Positions 33,913 to 45,986 are shown, counted from the first letter of the stretch. The stretch: DNA of 64,000 bases from Chrysoporthe austroafricana (GCA_001051155.2 JYIP02000004.1:2908383-2972382); one strand, 5' to 3'. The notes: generated by a model not told the origin, from the letters alone. Program-made: numbers and translations.

Positions 33913-34611
33913 ATGAGCCCCTCGCCCTTCGAGGAGCAGAAGACCCGCATCCATCCTCCAGCAGCAGCCGCGACCCGCCCCGCCATGGCGGACGCCAAGG
34001 AGAAGGAGTTCTACGACCACGAGGCCTACTCGGGCCTCCAGGTCGTCGGCGACGGCATCCCCCAGATCATCAGCCGGGAAGCCCCCGAGCTCGCCACCGG
34101 CCTGCCCGGGTACGCCGAGCACAAGGCCTTCGGCCAGCACCCGCCGCCGCAGGTCTCACCGCACCAGCCGCACAGCAACCTGCCCATCCCCGTCGGCGGC
34201 GGGCCCCAGCCGGGCTACGACTACCGCTACCACAACGGCGGCGGGAGCCCCTCCGACCCGTCGGTCGGAGGACCAGGAGGAAAGGCCAGGCCGCCGGTGA
34301 TATGCGGCCTGCGCAGGAAGGTGTTCTGGGTGGTGCTGGCCCTCGTGGTCTTCGCCCTCATGGTGGCCATCGCGGTGGGCCTCGGCCTGGGCCTGGGGGA
34401 GGCGAACAAGAATTCGAGGTATGTTGTTATTCGCACAGGGCCCCTTCTCTCTCTTTTTGTTCTTGTCTTGTCACCTCTCCCGCCTGGTGTTCGAACTCGG
34501 GCCTGGCGGCGAGACGTGCGCCGGGTCGGGAGATGGCCCGGTCCACCTCGCCGGAGATACGGGCGGGCTGGGACGGCTCGTCGTGCTCCCACCGGGCGGG
34601 TCAACCCCCAT

Positions 34612-34651
<40 letters not shown>

Positions 34652-35104
34652 GAAACAAGAGGGCGGCCCCCACCCCGGGAGACCCCATGGGCTGACCTGA
34701 CCGCCCCCGCGGCGGCCCGCAGCTCCGCGAGCACGGCCTCGGCCTCGGCCGTGGCGACGACGACCCTGCCGGCGGCGACGGCGTCGGCGACGGCGAGCGG
34801 GAGCACCGACATCATCTGCCCGTCGGCGAACCGCACGCTGTACACGCTGGCGACGGACACGAGCAAGAAGTACCTGGTGCTCTGCGGGCGCGACTACAAC
34901 AGCGACGGCGGCGCCACCGACCTGACCAACATGAACATCACCACCTTCGAGGGCTGCCTCAACGAGTGCGGCAGCCTCGACGGCTGCACCGCCGTCGGCT
35001 GGGGCAACTACTACGGCACCTACACGTGCTGGCTCAAGAGCGCCATCGGCGTCCCCAACTCGAGCCCGGACTGGTACGCCGCGGTGGAGGACGACTCGGG
35101 CTGA
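33913..35104 (+). CDS. Single-pass membrane protein with Cys-rich PAN/apple-like ectodomain
   Basis: Exons 33913-34418 and 34723-35104 (phase 2) give 295 residues. The alternative start at 33985 (MADAKEKEFYDHEAYSGLQV, context GCCATGG) is equally plausible and would remove 24 residues; a two-codon upstream ATG lies at 33908. The N-terminal part is cytosolic-type, Pro/Gly/His-rich. A basic RRK precedes one membrane helix (about 137-161, FWVVLALVVFALMVAIAVGL). After a Ser/Thr/Ala linker comes a ~95-residue domain with spaced cysteines (DIICPS, LVLCGRDY, EGCLNECGSLDGC, TYTCWLK) resembling PAN/apple folds in fungal surface proteins, with N-glycosylation sites. The topology suggests a plasma-membrane or wall-facing protein. 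Ligand unknown. The intron is unusually long (304 bp) and holds a microsatellite. Confidence 0.82.
34611..34652. repeat. Intronic (CA)n-(GA)n microsatellite
   Basis: Perfect CA dinucleotides run directly into GA dinucleotides inside the only intron of the membrane-protein gene. Its length would set the frame of the alternative reading described in the findings. Confidence 0.85.
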
Positions 35105-35552
35105 CGAGTGGTCCGGGCGGACGGGGGTGCCGAGGGAGGGAGGGAGGAGAGGGAGGACGAGGAGGTAGGACGGCGGGCAGGCGATGCTTTGGGCGCGGGC
35201 CGGCTTGTCATGTCATGTCATGTTTTACTGCCAGTGGCGATTTATGTATCAAAAGAGCAGCTTCCTACTGTATGTATGTCTTTACCCTCCTGAGACGAAT
35301 CTCTTAACGTTTAAAAATGGAAGGAAAAAATTAATCAAGGAATTCTAAACAAAAGAAAGGGGGCCAGGAGACCAGCAGGCCCTAGATGCCATCACCGACG
35401 GTGAGATGCACGATCACCCAGAGACGAACCCATCCATCAGAGCTTTTGAGCAGGAAAACCATGATAAGGGAAACCCAGGACCCGAAACGCCGCCAAGTGC
35501 GAGGGCAGCCCGGCGCCGCCGCCAGACAGACAGACAGAAACAAAACGCCCCA
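35105..35552. other. Convergent intergenic region (3' flanks)
   Basis: Between the membrane-protein gene and the ABC transporter gene, tail to tail. A-rich stretch near 35310-35365 fits 3' UTR/polyadenylation sequence. Nothing else. Confidence 0.6.
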
Positions 35553-37822
35553 TCACCGCCTCCACATCAGGGCCAGCCAGGCCGCGACGCGGTACCCGGC
35601 GATGATGCCGAGCATGATGCCGACGTTGCGGCCGAGGTAGCCCGGCCGGTAGCCGTACTGGGCCAGGACGCCCTCGCCGGCGATCTGGCACCGGTCGGCC
35701 AGCGCCGTCTCGAACATGCAGCGGCAGCCGGCGGCGCACGCGTAGGCGCGGCCGGCGAACTCGTTGACCATCATGCCCTCGAAGACGTACCGCTGGTAGT
35801 CCCAGTAGCTGAAGGCGTAGCGGTAGAAGGCGTTGAGCACGGGCGGCGGCACCATGAAGCCGTTGACGCACATCCACAGCCCGTTGGCGAAGGCCACGAG
35901 CGCGAGCGCCACGACGAAGTTGGGGCACAGGCTCGCCACGAGCACCACGAGGCCCTCGGCCGCCAGCAGGTCCAGGAACACCCACATGACCCAGGTGAAG
36001 AAGGCCGTGGCGGTCGGGTTGAAGTTGGAGAGCCAGTACGAGACGGCCGAGAAGCCGACAGCGATGAGGAAGAGGTAGGGCAGGCCGATCAGGAAGTTGG
36101 ACACGACCAGCTCGCCCGCGCCGTACAGCCCGTTGTGGAACTCCTTGACGTACTGGTTGCGGTCCTCGAGGAAGGCGGGCACGTACGCCACCGCCATGAA
36201 GGACATGAAGGCCCCGCCGAAGAACTAAGCATCGCGGGTATGTGTGAGCGGTCCGCCGTGGGGAGAGGGGAGGAGAAAGAGACAAACTCACGATGGCGTT
36301 GATGTACGGCTGGATGTACTCCTGCTCCGTCTTGAGCCGCACCCACACGGTGCCCATCATGATGGCCAGCCCGAGGTACATGGCGCCCCGGACGCCGTAC
36401 GCGATGACGTCGCGGCGGCTCTTGATGAACGACCGGTGGAGCAGGACGGCCACCAGCGCTGCGAACCCGGGCCGCCGCTCGACGGCGACCATCTCGACGG
36501 TGCTGCCGCGGCGCGGGGGCCGCGCCTCGCAGCTGGCGACGAGCGCGCCCAGGTGCTCGGCCATGGGCGACGCCGCCCACTCGCGGCGCGCGGCCTCAAC
36601 CCGGAGCCGCGCCGCGCCCGTGCCGCCGCCGCCGCCGCCCGGCGCGAAGTCCGCGCTCGCCTCCTCCAGCAGGAACTCGGCCGGGTTGACGTGCAGCGGG
36701 AGCGGGCGGCCGGCGGCCTCGTAGTGGGGGCCGACGGCGCGGACGGGGCCGAAGTAGAGGGTGCCGCCGCCCGAGAGGAGCATGAGCTTGTCGAAGAGGT
36801 TGAAGGTCGACGTCGATGGCTGGTGGATGCTGGCCACGACGATGAGCTGGGGCCTGTGTCAGCTTGGCATGTCTTGCTCCCCCTCCCTCCACGGCCCCAA
36901 AGAGGCACAGGCGGTCGACTCACGTTGTTCCGCTTCGCGACCCCCTTGAGGTAGCTGATGACCTCGAACCCGGCGGCCGAGTCTAGCCCGCTCGTGGGCT
37001 CGTCCAGGAACAGGATCCGCGGGCTGGTGATGAGCTGGCTGGCGATGCCGAGCCGGCGCTTCTGCCCGCCGCTGAGGCCGCGCCGGATGGGCGTGCCGAC
37101 GAGAACGCCGGCCTGCTCGCGGAGCCCGAAGGCGTCTACCAGGCCGTCGACGCGCGCCGCGCGCTCCCTTCGCCGCTGCCGTGAGTCCGCGCCCCCGTTA
37201 GCCCCAGCCAGCCGCGCCGCAAAGTCCAGCGTCTCCCGCACCGTCAGCGACCCGACCAGCGCGTCCTCCTGCTCCACGAACCGGCTCATCTGCCGGAACG
37301 CGGCGGGCGCCGCGGCCGCGCCGTCGACGAGCAGCTGGCCCTCGACCTTGGCCGCCCCCGCCGCGGGCCGCCGCGCCAGCACGTTCAGCAGCGTCGTCTT
37401 GCCGCACCCCGACGGGCCCATCAGGGCCAGGATCTCGCCTGTAGTGGAGGAGGCGGGTTCCTGTCAGCCAGTCTCCGAGACGTTGTGTGTGTGGGGGGGA
37501 GGATGGAGCAGCCCTCTCTCTCGGGGCAACCCGTGGGGGCGGGCGTGTGGACCCCGATGCCCGGCGGGAGGGGAGGGTGAGGGCTGGTTGGTAACTCACC
37601 GGCCTGCACATAGCCCTCGACGTTGTCCACGATGACTTTCGGCTGCTTCGTCGCGCGGTCCTTGACGGTGACGGTGACGCCGCGCCACGAGATGTTGCTC
37701 ACGGCCGTGTTGCGCAGGTGGGCCTCCGTCACGGCGTGCTGCTCGACGTCGATGTACTTGGCCTCCTTGGCCGCCGCCGACTCGCACTCGGAGCTGTACG
37801 CGCCCCGGCCGCTGCCCGCCAT
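35553..37822 (-). CDS. Half-size ABC transporter, subfamily G (WHITE type)
   Basis: Four exons, 37822-37600, 37438-36924, 36846-36292 and 36224-35553, join in phase to 654 residues, the usual size of an ABCG half transporter. One nucleotide-binding domain precedes one membrane domain, the order typical of subfamily G: Walker A GPSGCGKTT (82-90), signature LSGGQ (196-200), Walker B ILFLDE (216-221) with EPTSGLDSAAG, and the H-loop ASIHQPS right after intron 2. The membrane part follows a linker of about 130 residues and has six predicted helices, including the FFGGAFMSFMAV segment opened by exon 4 and a Cys-rich loop (YACAAGCRC) near the end. By family it dimerises and uses ATP to export lipids, sterols or drugs at a membrane; the substrate is not readable. 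A Zn2Cys6 regulator lies upstream on the same strand. The start at 37822 was chosen because sequence further upstream is repeat-like. Confidence 0.93.
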
Positions 37823-39753
37823 CTTTGGGATCAGGACGGCGACGGCGTTTTCGATGATGAGGATTGGGCGAATGCAGGTCTGAGGAGAGAGATATTGGGG
37901 GGGAGGGGCGGGAGGAGGCAGGGAGACCAAGCCGCCGTTTTCCAAGGAAGGCAAATAGATGAAAAGGTGGGTGGGTTGGTTTGGTTTGGTTTGGTTTGGT
38001 TTGGTAAGGGGGAATAGATTCAAAACAGATCAACAGAGAGAGGCTGGAATGCCAATGTTTGTGAATGTTTTACGTCGACCCGGGCGGCGCACCCTCCCAG
38101 CTCCCTTCATACACGCACACGGACACGCACGCCCATACACCCCCCGGGGCGCAAAAGAGTTTTTGCACTGTGGTGGCCGAGGAAGGAGGAGGAACGCCGC
38201 TTATGGAAAGGTGAGCAGGATGCTGGACGTCATCGTCGGCGATGAGATTAGGTTCTGACCAGAGTGTTCCCCGAGGGGAAGGGCTTTTTTTTTCCTTTTC
38301 CCCTTGTCTGTATTTTTTGGACCTCGTTCGCACTGTCGTCCCGACGAGGAGAAAAGGAAGACGAAAATGAGAATATGGATAGAAATAAATAAAGAGGAGC
38401 CCATCTAAACGTCAAAGCCATGGAATGTAGCGCTGCTGCAGGGTAAGCGGCGTATGCGCGTTCCTCACTTGCAGTAGCCCTTCCGGCTGACAGCCAGCCA
38501 CCACTTCTACCACCACCACCATCCATCACCACCACCCACGACGAACCACGAGCGGACACCGTGCAGGAGCCCCTTGGGCCTAGCGGGCCGTCCTCACGTG
38601 CCAGTAGTAGTGCGGTGGTCTCGCCCCCATTTCTCTCGTTCCGGCCTGGACTGTGTGCCCTGTGCCCTGTGTGCCTGTGTGCCTGTGTGCCTGTGTGCTT
38701 TTGCGTGTGCGTGTGCCTGTCTCTGTATCCCTTGGGTCGGCAGCACGGCACACCACGGGTCCAGAAGCAAGTTCGAGAAGGAAAAAAAAGGGGGGTGTGG
38801 GAAGGGCGACAGCCTCGTGCGCCCTTGCGTCGGGTCCCAGATATTATCTGGCGCGGTGCGGCTGACACGCCGTGCCCCCCCCCCGGGGCCTGGTCCAGCG
38901 TATCGGGTAAGGATTCTTCTAATCAAGAGCTCGTCGCCGCCTCGGCGGAGGGTCAGCTTTGCTTACCTACCTACCTCCGTCCCCTCCCCTCGGGACACCC
39001 ACCCCACCTCCGAGCACCAGAGGCGATGGTGGTGGTCAGGACGGAGGCGCCACTCGGGCAGAGCTGCACGCCCTCCTCGGTGCCGCCCGATCCGGCCGCG
39101 CAGGCGGAGCGAGGCCCGTCGAACACCCTCCACCCAGCCTCGACGCCGGGCCCAATCTACTTTAAGCTCGGGGGTCCGGGAACCCGACCGCGGATGTGGG
39201 CGACACCCAATGGGTCTGCCCGGACTCCAGGCGGTGGGAGGGAACAGGTCGCACCGGGGGCTGACTGGACGCACAGCATGGTGCTCCCTCCTCCCGACGT
39301 GGCACCTGGACGGCGAACAACGCGCATTGCCTAGATAAAGCCTTCACGTTCCATCCCGAGGGGAGGCGAGGGAGGTCCCCGCCCACGCCTCTCCTGGGTT
39401 TTGTGGTGGTTTTTCAAAACAGGGCCCGCCTTCGTTCATATCTAGGCTGGGGTCTGCCCTTCTTTTCTCTAAGAACACGAATCTGCGCAGGTAAGAATAC
39501 TGTCTGCAAGCGTGTGTTGTGCCACCCATCACGAGATTTCTGTAGCAACAGGCATGTCAGCCCCCCTCGCCGTCGTCCTCCTCTCCTCCCCTCCATTACA
39601 TCTCTCCAGGCACCCCCGGTTTCTTTCACAGAGCCGGCCTCTCCCTAACTATGTTGAATTGCCTGACCCCCGAGATATAATAATTCTATTTCCTCTCCCC
39701 CTCCCCCCCAAAGGCAGCGTCACCAGCTGCTTTCCCCCGCCCCTGGGTTCCTC
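37823..39753. other. Intergenic region upstream of the ABC transporter
   Basis: 1.9 kb holding the transporter promoter/leader and the 3' flank of the upstream regulator. Includes a TTTGG array and a tgtgcctg repeat near 38660-38705. Overlapping frames on both strands lack protein character. Confidence 0.55.
37974..38005. repeat. TTTGG pentanucleotide array
   Basis: Six near-perfect copies of ttggt/tttgg, about 150 bp upstream of the ABC transporter start codon, probably in its 5' leader or proximal promoter. Confidence 0.75.
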
Positions 39754-42058
39754 TCACTGCGGCGCGGACGACACCGTAGACAGCATGGAGTCGATCTCGC
39801 TCATGACGTTGTCGTCGACGTTGAGGCTGTTGATCATCTCGGCCTGGGTGAAGCCGATCCAGAAGGCCGGGGTGAGCTGCGCGGCCTTCTTGGCGCGGTA
39901 GATCTCCTGCGCGACGCCCTTGACCTGGCCGCAGGCGGTAGCGGCGGCCTTCCAGACGGCGCTGAGCGCGGACAGCGCGCCGATGCTGAGGCGGATCTGC
40001 TCGCGCAGGTCGGCCTCGTCCTGGATGAAGTACAGCGCCCACTTGGACAGGTGCACGATGGACGCCATCGTGATGACGCATGTGAAGAAGTGCGTGTGGT
40101 GCTGCAGCGGCACCGCGTGCGTGATCATCCGCGCGATGTCGCACGCCGCCGTGATCGTGTGCCGCGTGTGGATGTTGAACGCGTCCCCCGTCGGCACCGC
40201 CCGGTACGGCGCGCACGAGTTGACGCTGCGCGCCGGCGACGCGTCCAGCTGCGAGTGCGGCTGGTGCAGCATGATGGTGCACCTGGGGAGGGGGCGATGT
40301 CAGCTCGTATGTATGACCGTGACAGGGGCTAGAGGGGGAGAAGGGCTACTCACGCAGTCGTGATGAAGTGCGCCTGGAAGAGCATCTCGTCGGGCGCGCA
40401 GTTCTTGTCGATGGGGTCCCGCTTGCTCGGCGGCAGGTGGAGCCGCCAGTTGGTCAGGTGCGCGTCCAGCTTGAGCAGGTTCTCGTCCTCGGGGAACATG
40501 ATGGGCGGGCAGCGCATGAAGCGCCCCAGGTTGCGGATCGCGGCCACGCGGTAGGCGAAGGACGAGAACGGGCGGTCCTCGCCGCTGAAGAGCTGGTCGT
40601 CGAAGTCTTCCAGGTACATCGGGTGCGGGATGTTCTGTCCCCAAGGTCGGTCAGCCACAAGAGTGTACCACACATAGAAAAGAGACTGCTGCTCCTGTGC
40701 TCACCCCTGACAAGTACTCCCACTCCTCGCACGGGAGGGCCGGGAGCGTGGCGACCGCGGTCGCGTCGTAGAGATAGAAGTTGGTGACGCGGTGGACGCC
40801 GGCGACCATGCCGTCGCAGACGTAGAGGTCCCACCACGTGCGGCGCCAGCTCTCCTCGAGCACGGGCAGGCCGCGCCCGTGGAGCGCCGCGAAGTCGCGC
40901 GTGTTGAGCCCGATCTCCATGGCGACCCGCTCCGCCTCGCCCAGCAGCTCGCGCGCCTTGTCCTGCTGGCAGCTGCCGTCCAGCGCGACGAGGAGCAGCA
41001 GCAGCGCCTGCACGAGGAAGCCGTCGCGCGGCGTGGCCGGCGAGCGGCACAGCCGCAGCGCCTCGTCCAGGTACGACGCCCGCGCGGGCCCGGCCTGCAG
41101 GAACAGCGCGCCGACGTACCGCATCGCGGTGACGAGGTGCTCGAGCTTCTGGCCCGTCTCGCGCATGTGGCGGAACAGGTGCTCGCGCGGCAGCACGAAC
41201 GGGTGGGCCGCGTGGTAGTGGTAGTAGAAGGAGTCGAAGCAGCGGTCGGCGACGCTGGCGACGGGGCCGAGGGGGGCGCCGTGCTGCACGGCGTCGAGCG
41301 GGTTCGCGAACGGCGGGTCCCGGTAGAGCTGCAGGTGGCCCATGGAGGCGGCGGCCGACAGGAACGGCGCACCCGCCCCGGCGACGGCGGCCGCGGCGGC
41401 GGCAGGGCCCCCGGGGGTACCGCCGCGGCCGTTGGTGGTGACGCCGCCGCCGCCGCCGGTGAAGGCGGTGCTGGTCAGGCCCGGGGGGACGGTGGCGCCC
41501 AGCAGCATGGGGCAGTTGTCGGGGCCGGTGGCGACGACGTCGCCGCCGCCCGCGGCGTCGGGGGACGAGGAGGCGTGGCGCTTGTTGGGGTTCTGGGCCG
41601 CGTTCCGGCGCGGGCCCTTGTAGCCCCGGCGCGAGGCGACGTAGACGCACTCGGAGGCGGCGCTCACGCAGCGCGCGCAGGGCGTGTTCCCGTCACACTT
41701 GAGGTGCTTGCCACGCTACATGGAAGAAGCCCTTGCGTCAGCCCACCGTGCCACGAGAGTTCGAGAGGGGGGGAGGGGTGGGTAGGACAGCAGCCCCGGG
41801 GCGGGCTGGAGGAGGAGAGGAGGGGGGGAGGAGGAGTGTGCTTCTTACGCAGCCGAGGCACGCCGCAGGGACGGAGGGGGCGGCGCTGGCGGCGGCGGCC
41901 TGCGAGGCGTGGTCCGGCGAGAGGCGGTTCTCCGAGACGGTGGAGCCGTACAGGGCGCCTGGGGCGAACTCGCCGCCGACGTGCGAGTCCAGGGGCGAGT
42001 CGGAGCTCGAGATGGACTGTGCCGGGTGCGGCGGTGTCGCGGCGCCGAACAGGTCCAT
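39754..42058 (-). CDS. Zn2Cys6 transcription factor with fungal_trans (middle homology) domain
   Basis: Four exons, 42058-41849, 41715-40705, 40634-40354 and 40282-39754, give 676 residues. The zinc cluster is canonical (CX2CX6CX5CX2CX6C): ACLGC is encoded at the end of exon 1 and RGKHLKCDGNTPCARC plus a final Cys in exon 2, so intron 1 cuts the finger just after the second Cys. A basic RRGYKGPRR linker follows. The fungal_trans region begins around FDSFYYHYHAAHPFVLP and continues through RRTWWDLYVCDG, both typical of this regulatory domain. By family a nuclear, pathway-specific activator. Its closest neighbour, downstream on the same strand, is a half ABCG transporter, so control of efflux or sterol/drug response is a reasonable guess. 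The leader carries an 11-bp repeat that starts 9 bp from the ATG. Confidence 0.9.
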
Positions 42059-44826
42059 GGTGCTATGCCTTGCCTTTGCCTTGCCTTTGCCTTGCCTTTG
42101 CCTTGCCTTTGCCTTGCCTTTGCCTTGCCTTTGCCTTGCCTTAGCTCGCCTTGGCTTGCTGCGCTGAGGACGAGCACGAGCACGAGCGCGCACCCGGGCC
42201 GACGTGGGGATCACCGAGGGCGCTCTGCAGGGGGGGGGGTTGACGGTCACGACGGGTTTCCCGACCGCCCAGGGTTGTTGGTTGGTTGGTTAATTAGATC
42301 GTTAGATCGTTAGATGTTCTGCTCGGCTCTGCTGTGGCCTGTTGTGGCCTGGGCCCAGCTCGACCTGCCTCCGAGGGCGTGGGATCTCAGATCGCCGGGC
42401 ACGCCGTCGACAGCAGCCGTACTGGTCGGGTCAGGTCAGGTCAGCTCGCTTCCGGCCGTCGACCTTCAACGCACTCCGGCTGGTGGCGGGGTTGAGACGA
42501 GCGCAGGCCAGGGCCGGCGCGGAGCACGATGAGATGCTATGATATGATACGATGGGCTGGGCTGGGCTGGGCTGGGTTGGGATGTTGGATGGGACGAGAT
42601 GGCGATGGGAGCACGGATGGAGACGGGATAGGGAAGAGAGGGAAACGAGCAGAGATGGGAAAACGGACGGGGACGGGGACGGGGGGAATCGGTCGAGGGC
42701 GGGCTGGCTGGCCCGACTTGGCTCGAGAGGGTGGCGGCGGTGGTGTTGCGTCGTTGTTGCGCTGCGCTGCGAGCCGGCGAGCGAGCGAGAGCGAGTGCGT
42801 GTGTGAGTGAGTGAGTCTGAGTCCTGGAGTTGCTTCTGCCGCCCGTCCTCTCCTCGCCTCGCCTCGCGCTCCGCCGCCGTACATGTACTAGTATCGACCT
42901 GCACCGCGGCCTGGGCAAATGGGCGCCCGTCCTGGCTCGCCGCCCGTCGCGCAGCTATACCGGAAGAAATTCGTATTGAACGCGGGTCTCAGTCTCGGTC
43001 TCACCCAGCCCGTGCCAACCAACCACCCACAGGTCGTTCGTCCTCGCTCGCTCGTGCCACCTGCGGAGCGGGCGGGCGGGCGAGGGGCGCTATTGTGGAA
43101 TTAATTCCCTTCCCCCCCCCCCCAAAAATCAAGTAGTACTACTACTACTGTAACTAAACTATGTAGTGTATGTACCATAGCATGTATGTCGTATCTAGCA
43201 CCACCAAGACTACCACCCCCCCGCCCCATATCCCGATCCCCCCGAGTGCTCCCCTCCTCTGCCGTTGGCTCCTCCTATGCCCCGTCCGCCAGCAGGCAGA
43301 TTACCGTCCGTCCCGACGGTTGGCGGGAGGCTTATGCAGGCGACGGGCGTTGCGGAGGGGGGGCTTGTCTGTCGCCTGCAGCTTTGTCAGGTCCCAATGC
43401 GACGCTGCGTCACACACACACACACCATACCATACCAGCTCACGCCAACATATTAGTACTGCTGTAAGCCTTCCCCCCCCCTCCCCGTAGATCGCCAGAA
43501 GAGACACACGAGACATTCCGTCCTGCGCCAGCCAGCCCAGCCAGCCTGTTCAAGACGTCATGACCCCGATCGACCGAACCTGTTCCCGGCAAAGAAGCCA
43601 GAGGCAGACCCGTCCTGGGTATGAGGAGGACGTATACCAGTGGTTGGCGGGCTGATTTGGGGGGGGGGGAGTATCCCGTGCGGGCCTAGCCACCACGCAC
43701 GCCCTGGACAGCATTCCTCGGAGGCAGCCAGCCAGTCGTGCCAGCCTCCCACCTACAGCGTAGGACGAGGACGATGACATACCACAGCACGCGCACACAC
43801 ACACACACCATCCCGTCGCCACGCTGCCGTCCTACCCGTGCGCGATGCGCACCACTGGATGCCATGCCACCCGTCGTCTCCCCGGGGCGGCAACACACAG
43901 ACACAGAGGATAGGTAGCAGATACATACATACATACATATATACATCCACACGTTCTTCTCGGTGCGGCCAGGTCCCCCAGGAAGCTCACTCAAAAAAGG
44001 CGCAACTGTCGCCGCCCGCTCGGGCGCCCGAGCCCCCCCCCCGTCGGTGCTGTTTCGGACGGGTGCCTCGTGCGGGTGGTGGCCCGTCGTATCGTCCGGC
44101 GTTGCTCCAAGTGTGCTAGTGCTACCGTGGTGGGTGGTTTCAGGTCCTGAGCTTGCGGGCGGGCGGGGGCTTTCCGCCCGCCCGCCTGGCGAGGCTGCGT
44201 GGTGGACGAGCACGGACATACACGTGCACAGCACTGTCAACTAGGACAAACAGATCAATAGATCCTCGATACTATTTGAGACAATCTTTTTTCTTTCTTT
44301 TTTCTCCTTGACGCTCTGGCAGTCGTCTGGCGAGAAAGGTGATCTTGGGTACTATTTTCTCATGGTGGGAAATATAGCAAGAAGCAGTATTTAGACTGAA
44401 CATTTCATAGGAGGAGGGGGGGGGGACTGAATTGAGGACTTAGCTAGCTGTCAAGACTACTACTACGACGTTCCTGTCAATTTTCCTGCTGTCAGACTTG
44501 CTACTGTATCTCTCTATGCTCTGGCCAAACAAGAGCGCACTCACAATGTCACCCAGCAACATTTACCATTTAGTACCGCCGTAGCCAGAATCGCTATAAT
44601 CTACAAATGGATCTTTACGACATATTTACTTCCCGGCAATAGGCTCAAGGATATTATTACGGTCAATCTGAAGGCTGGCTCAATTTACTATTTTGTTAGT
44701 AACCACGTCGTACTACAAGCTCATCTTTAAAGCCGTTGTATGCTGTTGCTGCCTGCCCAAGGGTGAAGCCGCTTTTGCTTTTGGTCTAATTCATCCTCTG
44801 GCATTTTTTTCCCCCTACAAACGTAT
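42059..44826. other. Gene-poor region upstream of the Zn2Cys6 regulator
   Basis: 2.8 kb with many low-complexity tracts (the 11-bp array, GGTT repeats at 42270-42290, GGGCT repeats near 42555, TAC triplets near 43135, CA and CATA runs near 43410, 43795 and 43925). No coding region stands out. Composition becomes more AT-rich after about 44240. Confidence 0.55.
42067..42143. repeat. 11-bp tandem repeat in regulator leader
   Basis: The unit gccttgccttt occurs in six exact copies plus one with a single change. It begins 9 bp upstream of the regulator start codon on the opposite strand, so the mRNA leader would be a purine-rich AAAGGCAAGGC repeat. Confidence 0.85.
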
Positions 44827-45450
44827 CTAGAAAAGCCCTTTCCCACAGACTTCAGCAGGCATGGGGACCCCCCTTTTGTAGTCCAGAGCCAAATATCGAT
44901 ACCAAGGCCGACAGCTGCGGGCATCGTCAGGGGTATCGTCGTACCCATCGTCGTACCCATTGTCGTAAGCTTCCTCAGGTCCATCGTAAGCTTCCTCTTC
45001 AAGTCTGTTGTATTCCGGAGAAAGAGATCACCGGTCTGGAAGGGGAAGTTAGTTCGCCATTACAGAACTATCGTCGTCTGAACTTGAATTATCAATAGCA
45101 ATAGGGTAAAGGCGCCGAGGTTGAAAAGCTTGACGAGGTTGCCAATTGCGACAGGCAATATTGCGTTCACGTCGAAGCCGGGTATTTTCGCTAAGGAGGT
45201 CTTGTACTTCACGACGTAGGCGAGCAATCTCACGAGCTTCGTCGTCAAGTTCGTCAAGAGTTTGATCGCGCTTTCGTCGAGCCTCATTACGTTCTCGACG
45301 AAGGCGAGCATTTTCTTGTTCGAAAAACTGTATCTCGTTTTGTTCTCGGCGGAAGCGGCAAATATCAGAAAAAACGTGCTTCATCAGCTGGTTTCGAGAA
45401 CGGAAATCTTCGCCGCAATATCGACAGGTTCTCTTGTCGCGCCCATATTC
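44827..45450 (-). pseudogene. Decayed coding relic: zinc finger plus coiled coil, acidic repeat segment in another frame
   Basis: Reading the minus strand from 45450, one frame encodes a C2HC-type finger (TCRYCGEDF ... NQLMKHVFSDIC) followed by a heptad-like coiled coil rich in Arg/Glu/Leu (QENARLRRERNEARRKRD), stopping at 45049. About 30 bp further, a second frame encodes an acidic repeat (EEEAYDGPEEAYDNGYDDGY) and a WYRYLALDYKRGVP stretch, stopping at 44827. No ATG opens the first frame ahead of the finger and no believable intron joins the two. Similar finger-plus-coiled-coil proteins occur in fungal repetitive elements, so I read this as an eroded mobile-element-type gene. That origin is inference; the two coding-like segments are seen directly. 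Confidence 0.5.
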
Positions 45451-45986
45451 TGTCTGGTAAGCGCTTAAGAGAAGACATTATCGTAATGCGAGGTCGAATT
45501 TGTCGCGTTTCCAGAGAAAGTTTGTTATTTCCGCGAAAGAGAGGAGAGAGGAAAGAGGAAAGGCAAGAGGGAAAAGACGAGCTAGACGTCGCGGGAAAGA
45601 GAAGATAGCGTACTCGTTCTTACCGTTAACCAAGAGATCTCGTCGCATGGCGAGCTACAAGGTACGCAAGGTCTGGTTGCGCTTTTGGTCTGGTTTCTAG
45701 TTGCGAGCTTTCTAGTCGACAATGGATCGATCTAATCGTAACGATCAGACCAACCTCGTAGCTACCATGTCAGGGGAACGAGTCTGGTTCAAGATGATAG
45801 TAGCAGTCAATTTCTACGTAATAGGCATTGCATCCTACTTCGTAACGCGTGCATCGAAGCCATCCTACTCAATGAACTCTTCAAGGATTCAAGGACGTCG
45901 TTCGTCTCAGATGCGTTTCTTCCCTCAATGCCTCAATCCCTCTATTCTTGGCATATGCCGAATGAAAGCTCATGCCACTCTGTTCT

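Noticed and set aside
37823..38023. Longer N-terminus of the ABC transporter from an upstream in-frame ATG
   Set aside because: It would translate the TTTGG array and Pro-rich leader; transporters of this type start near the chosen Met.
40792..42144. 450-codon plus-strand frame opposite the second Zn2Cys6 gene
   Set aside because: Antisense shadow of the regulator exons, whose zinc cluster and fungal_trans motifs are unambiguous.
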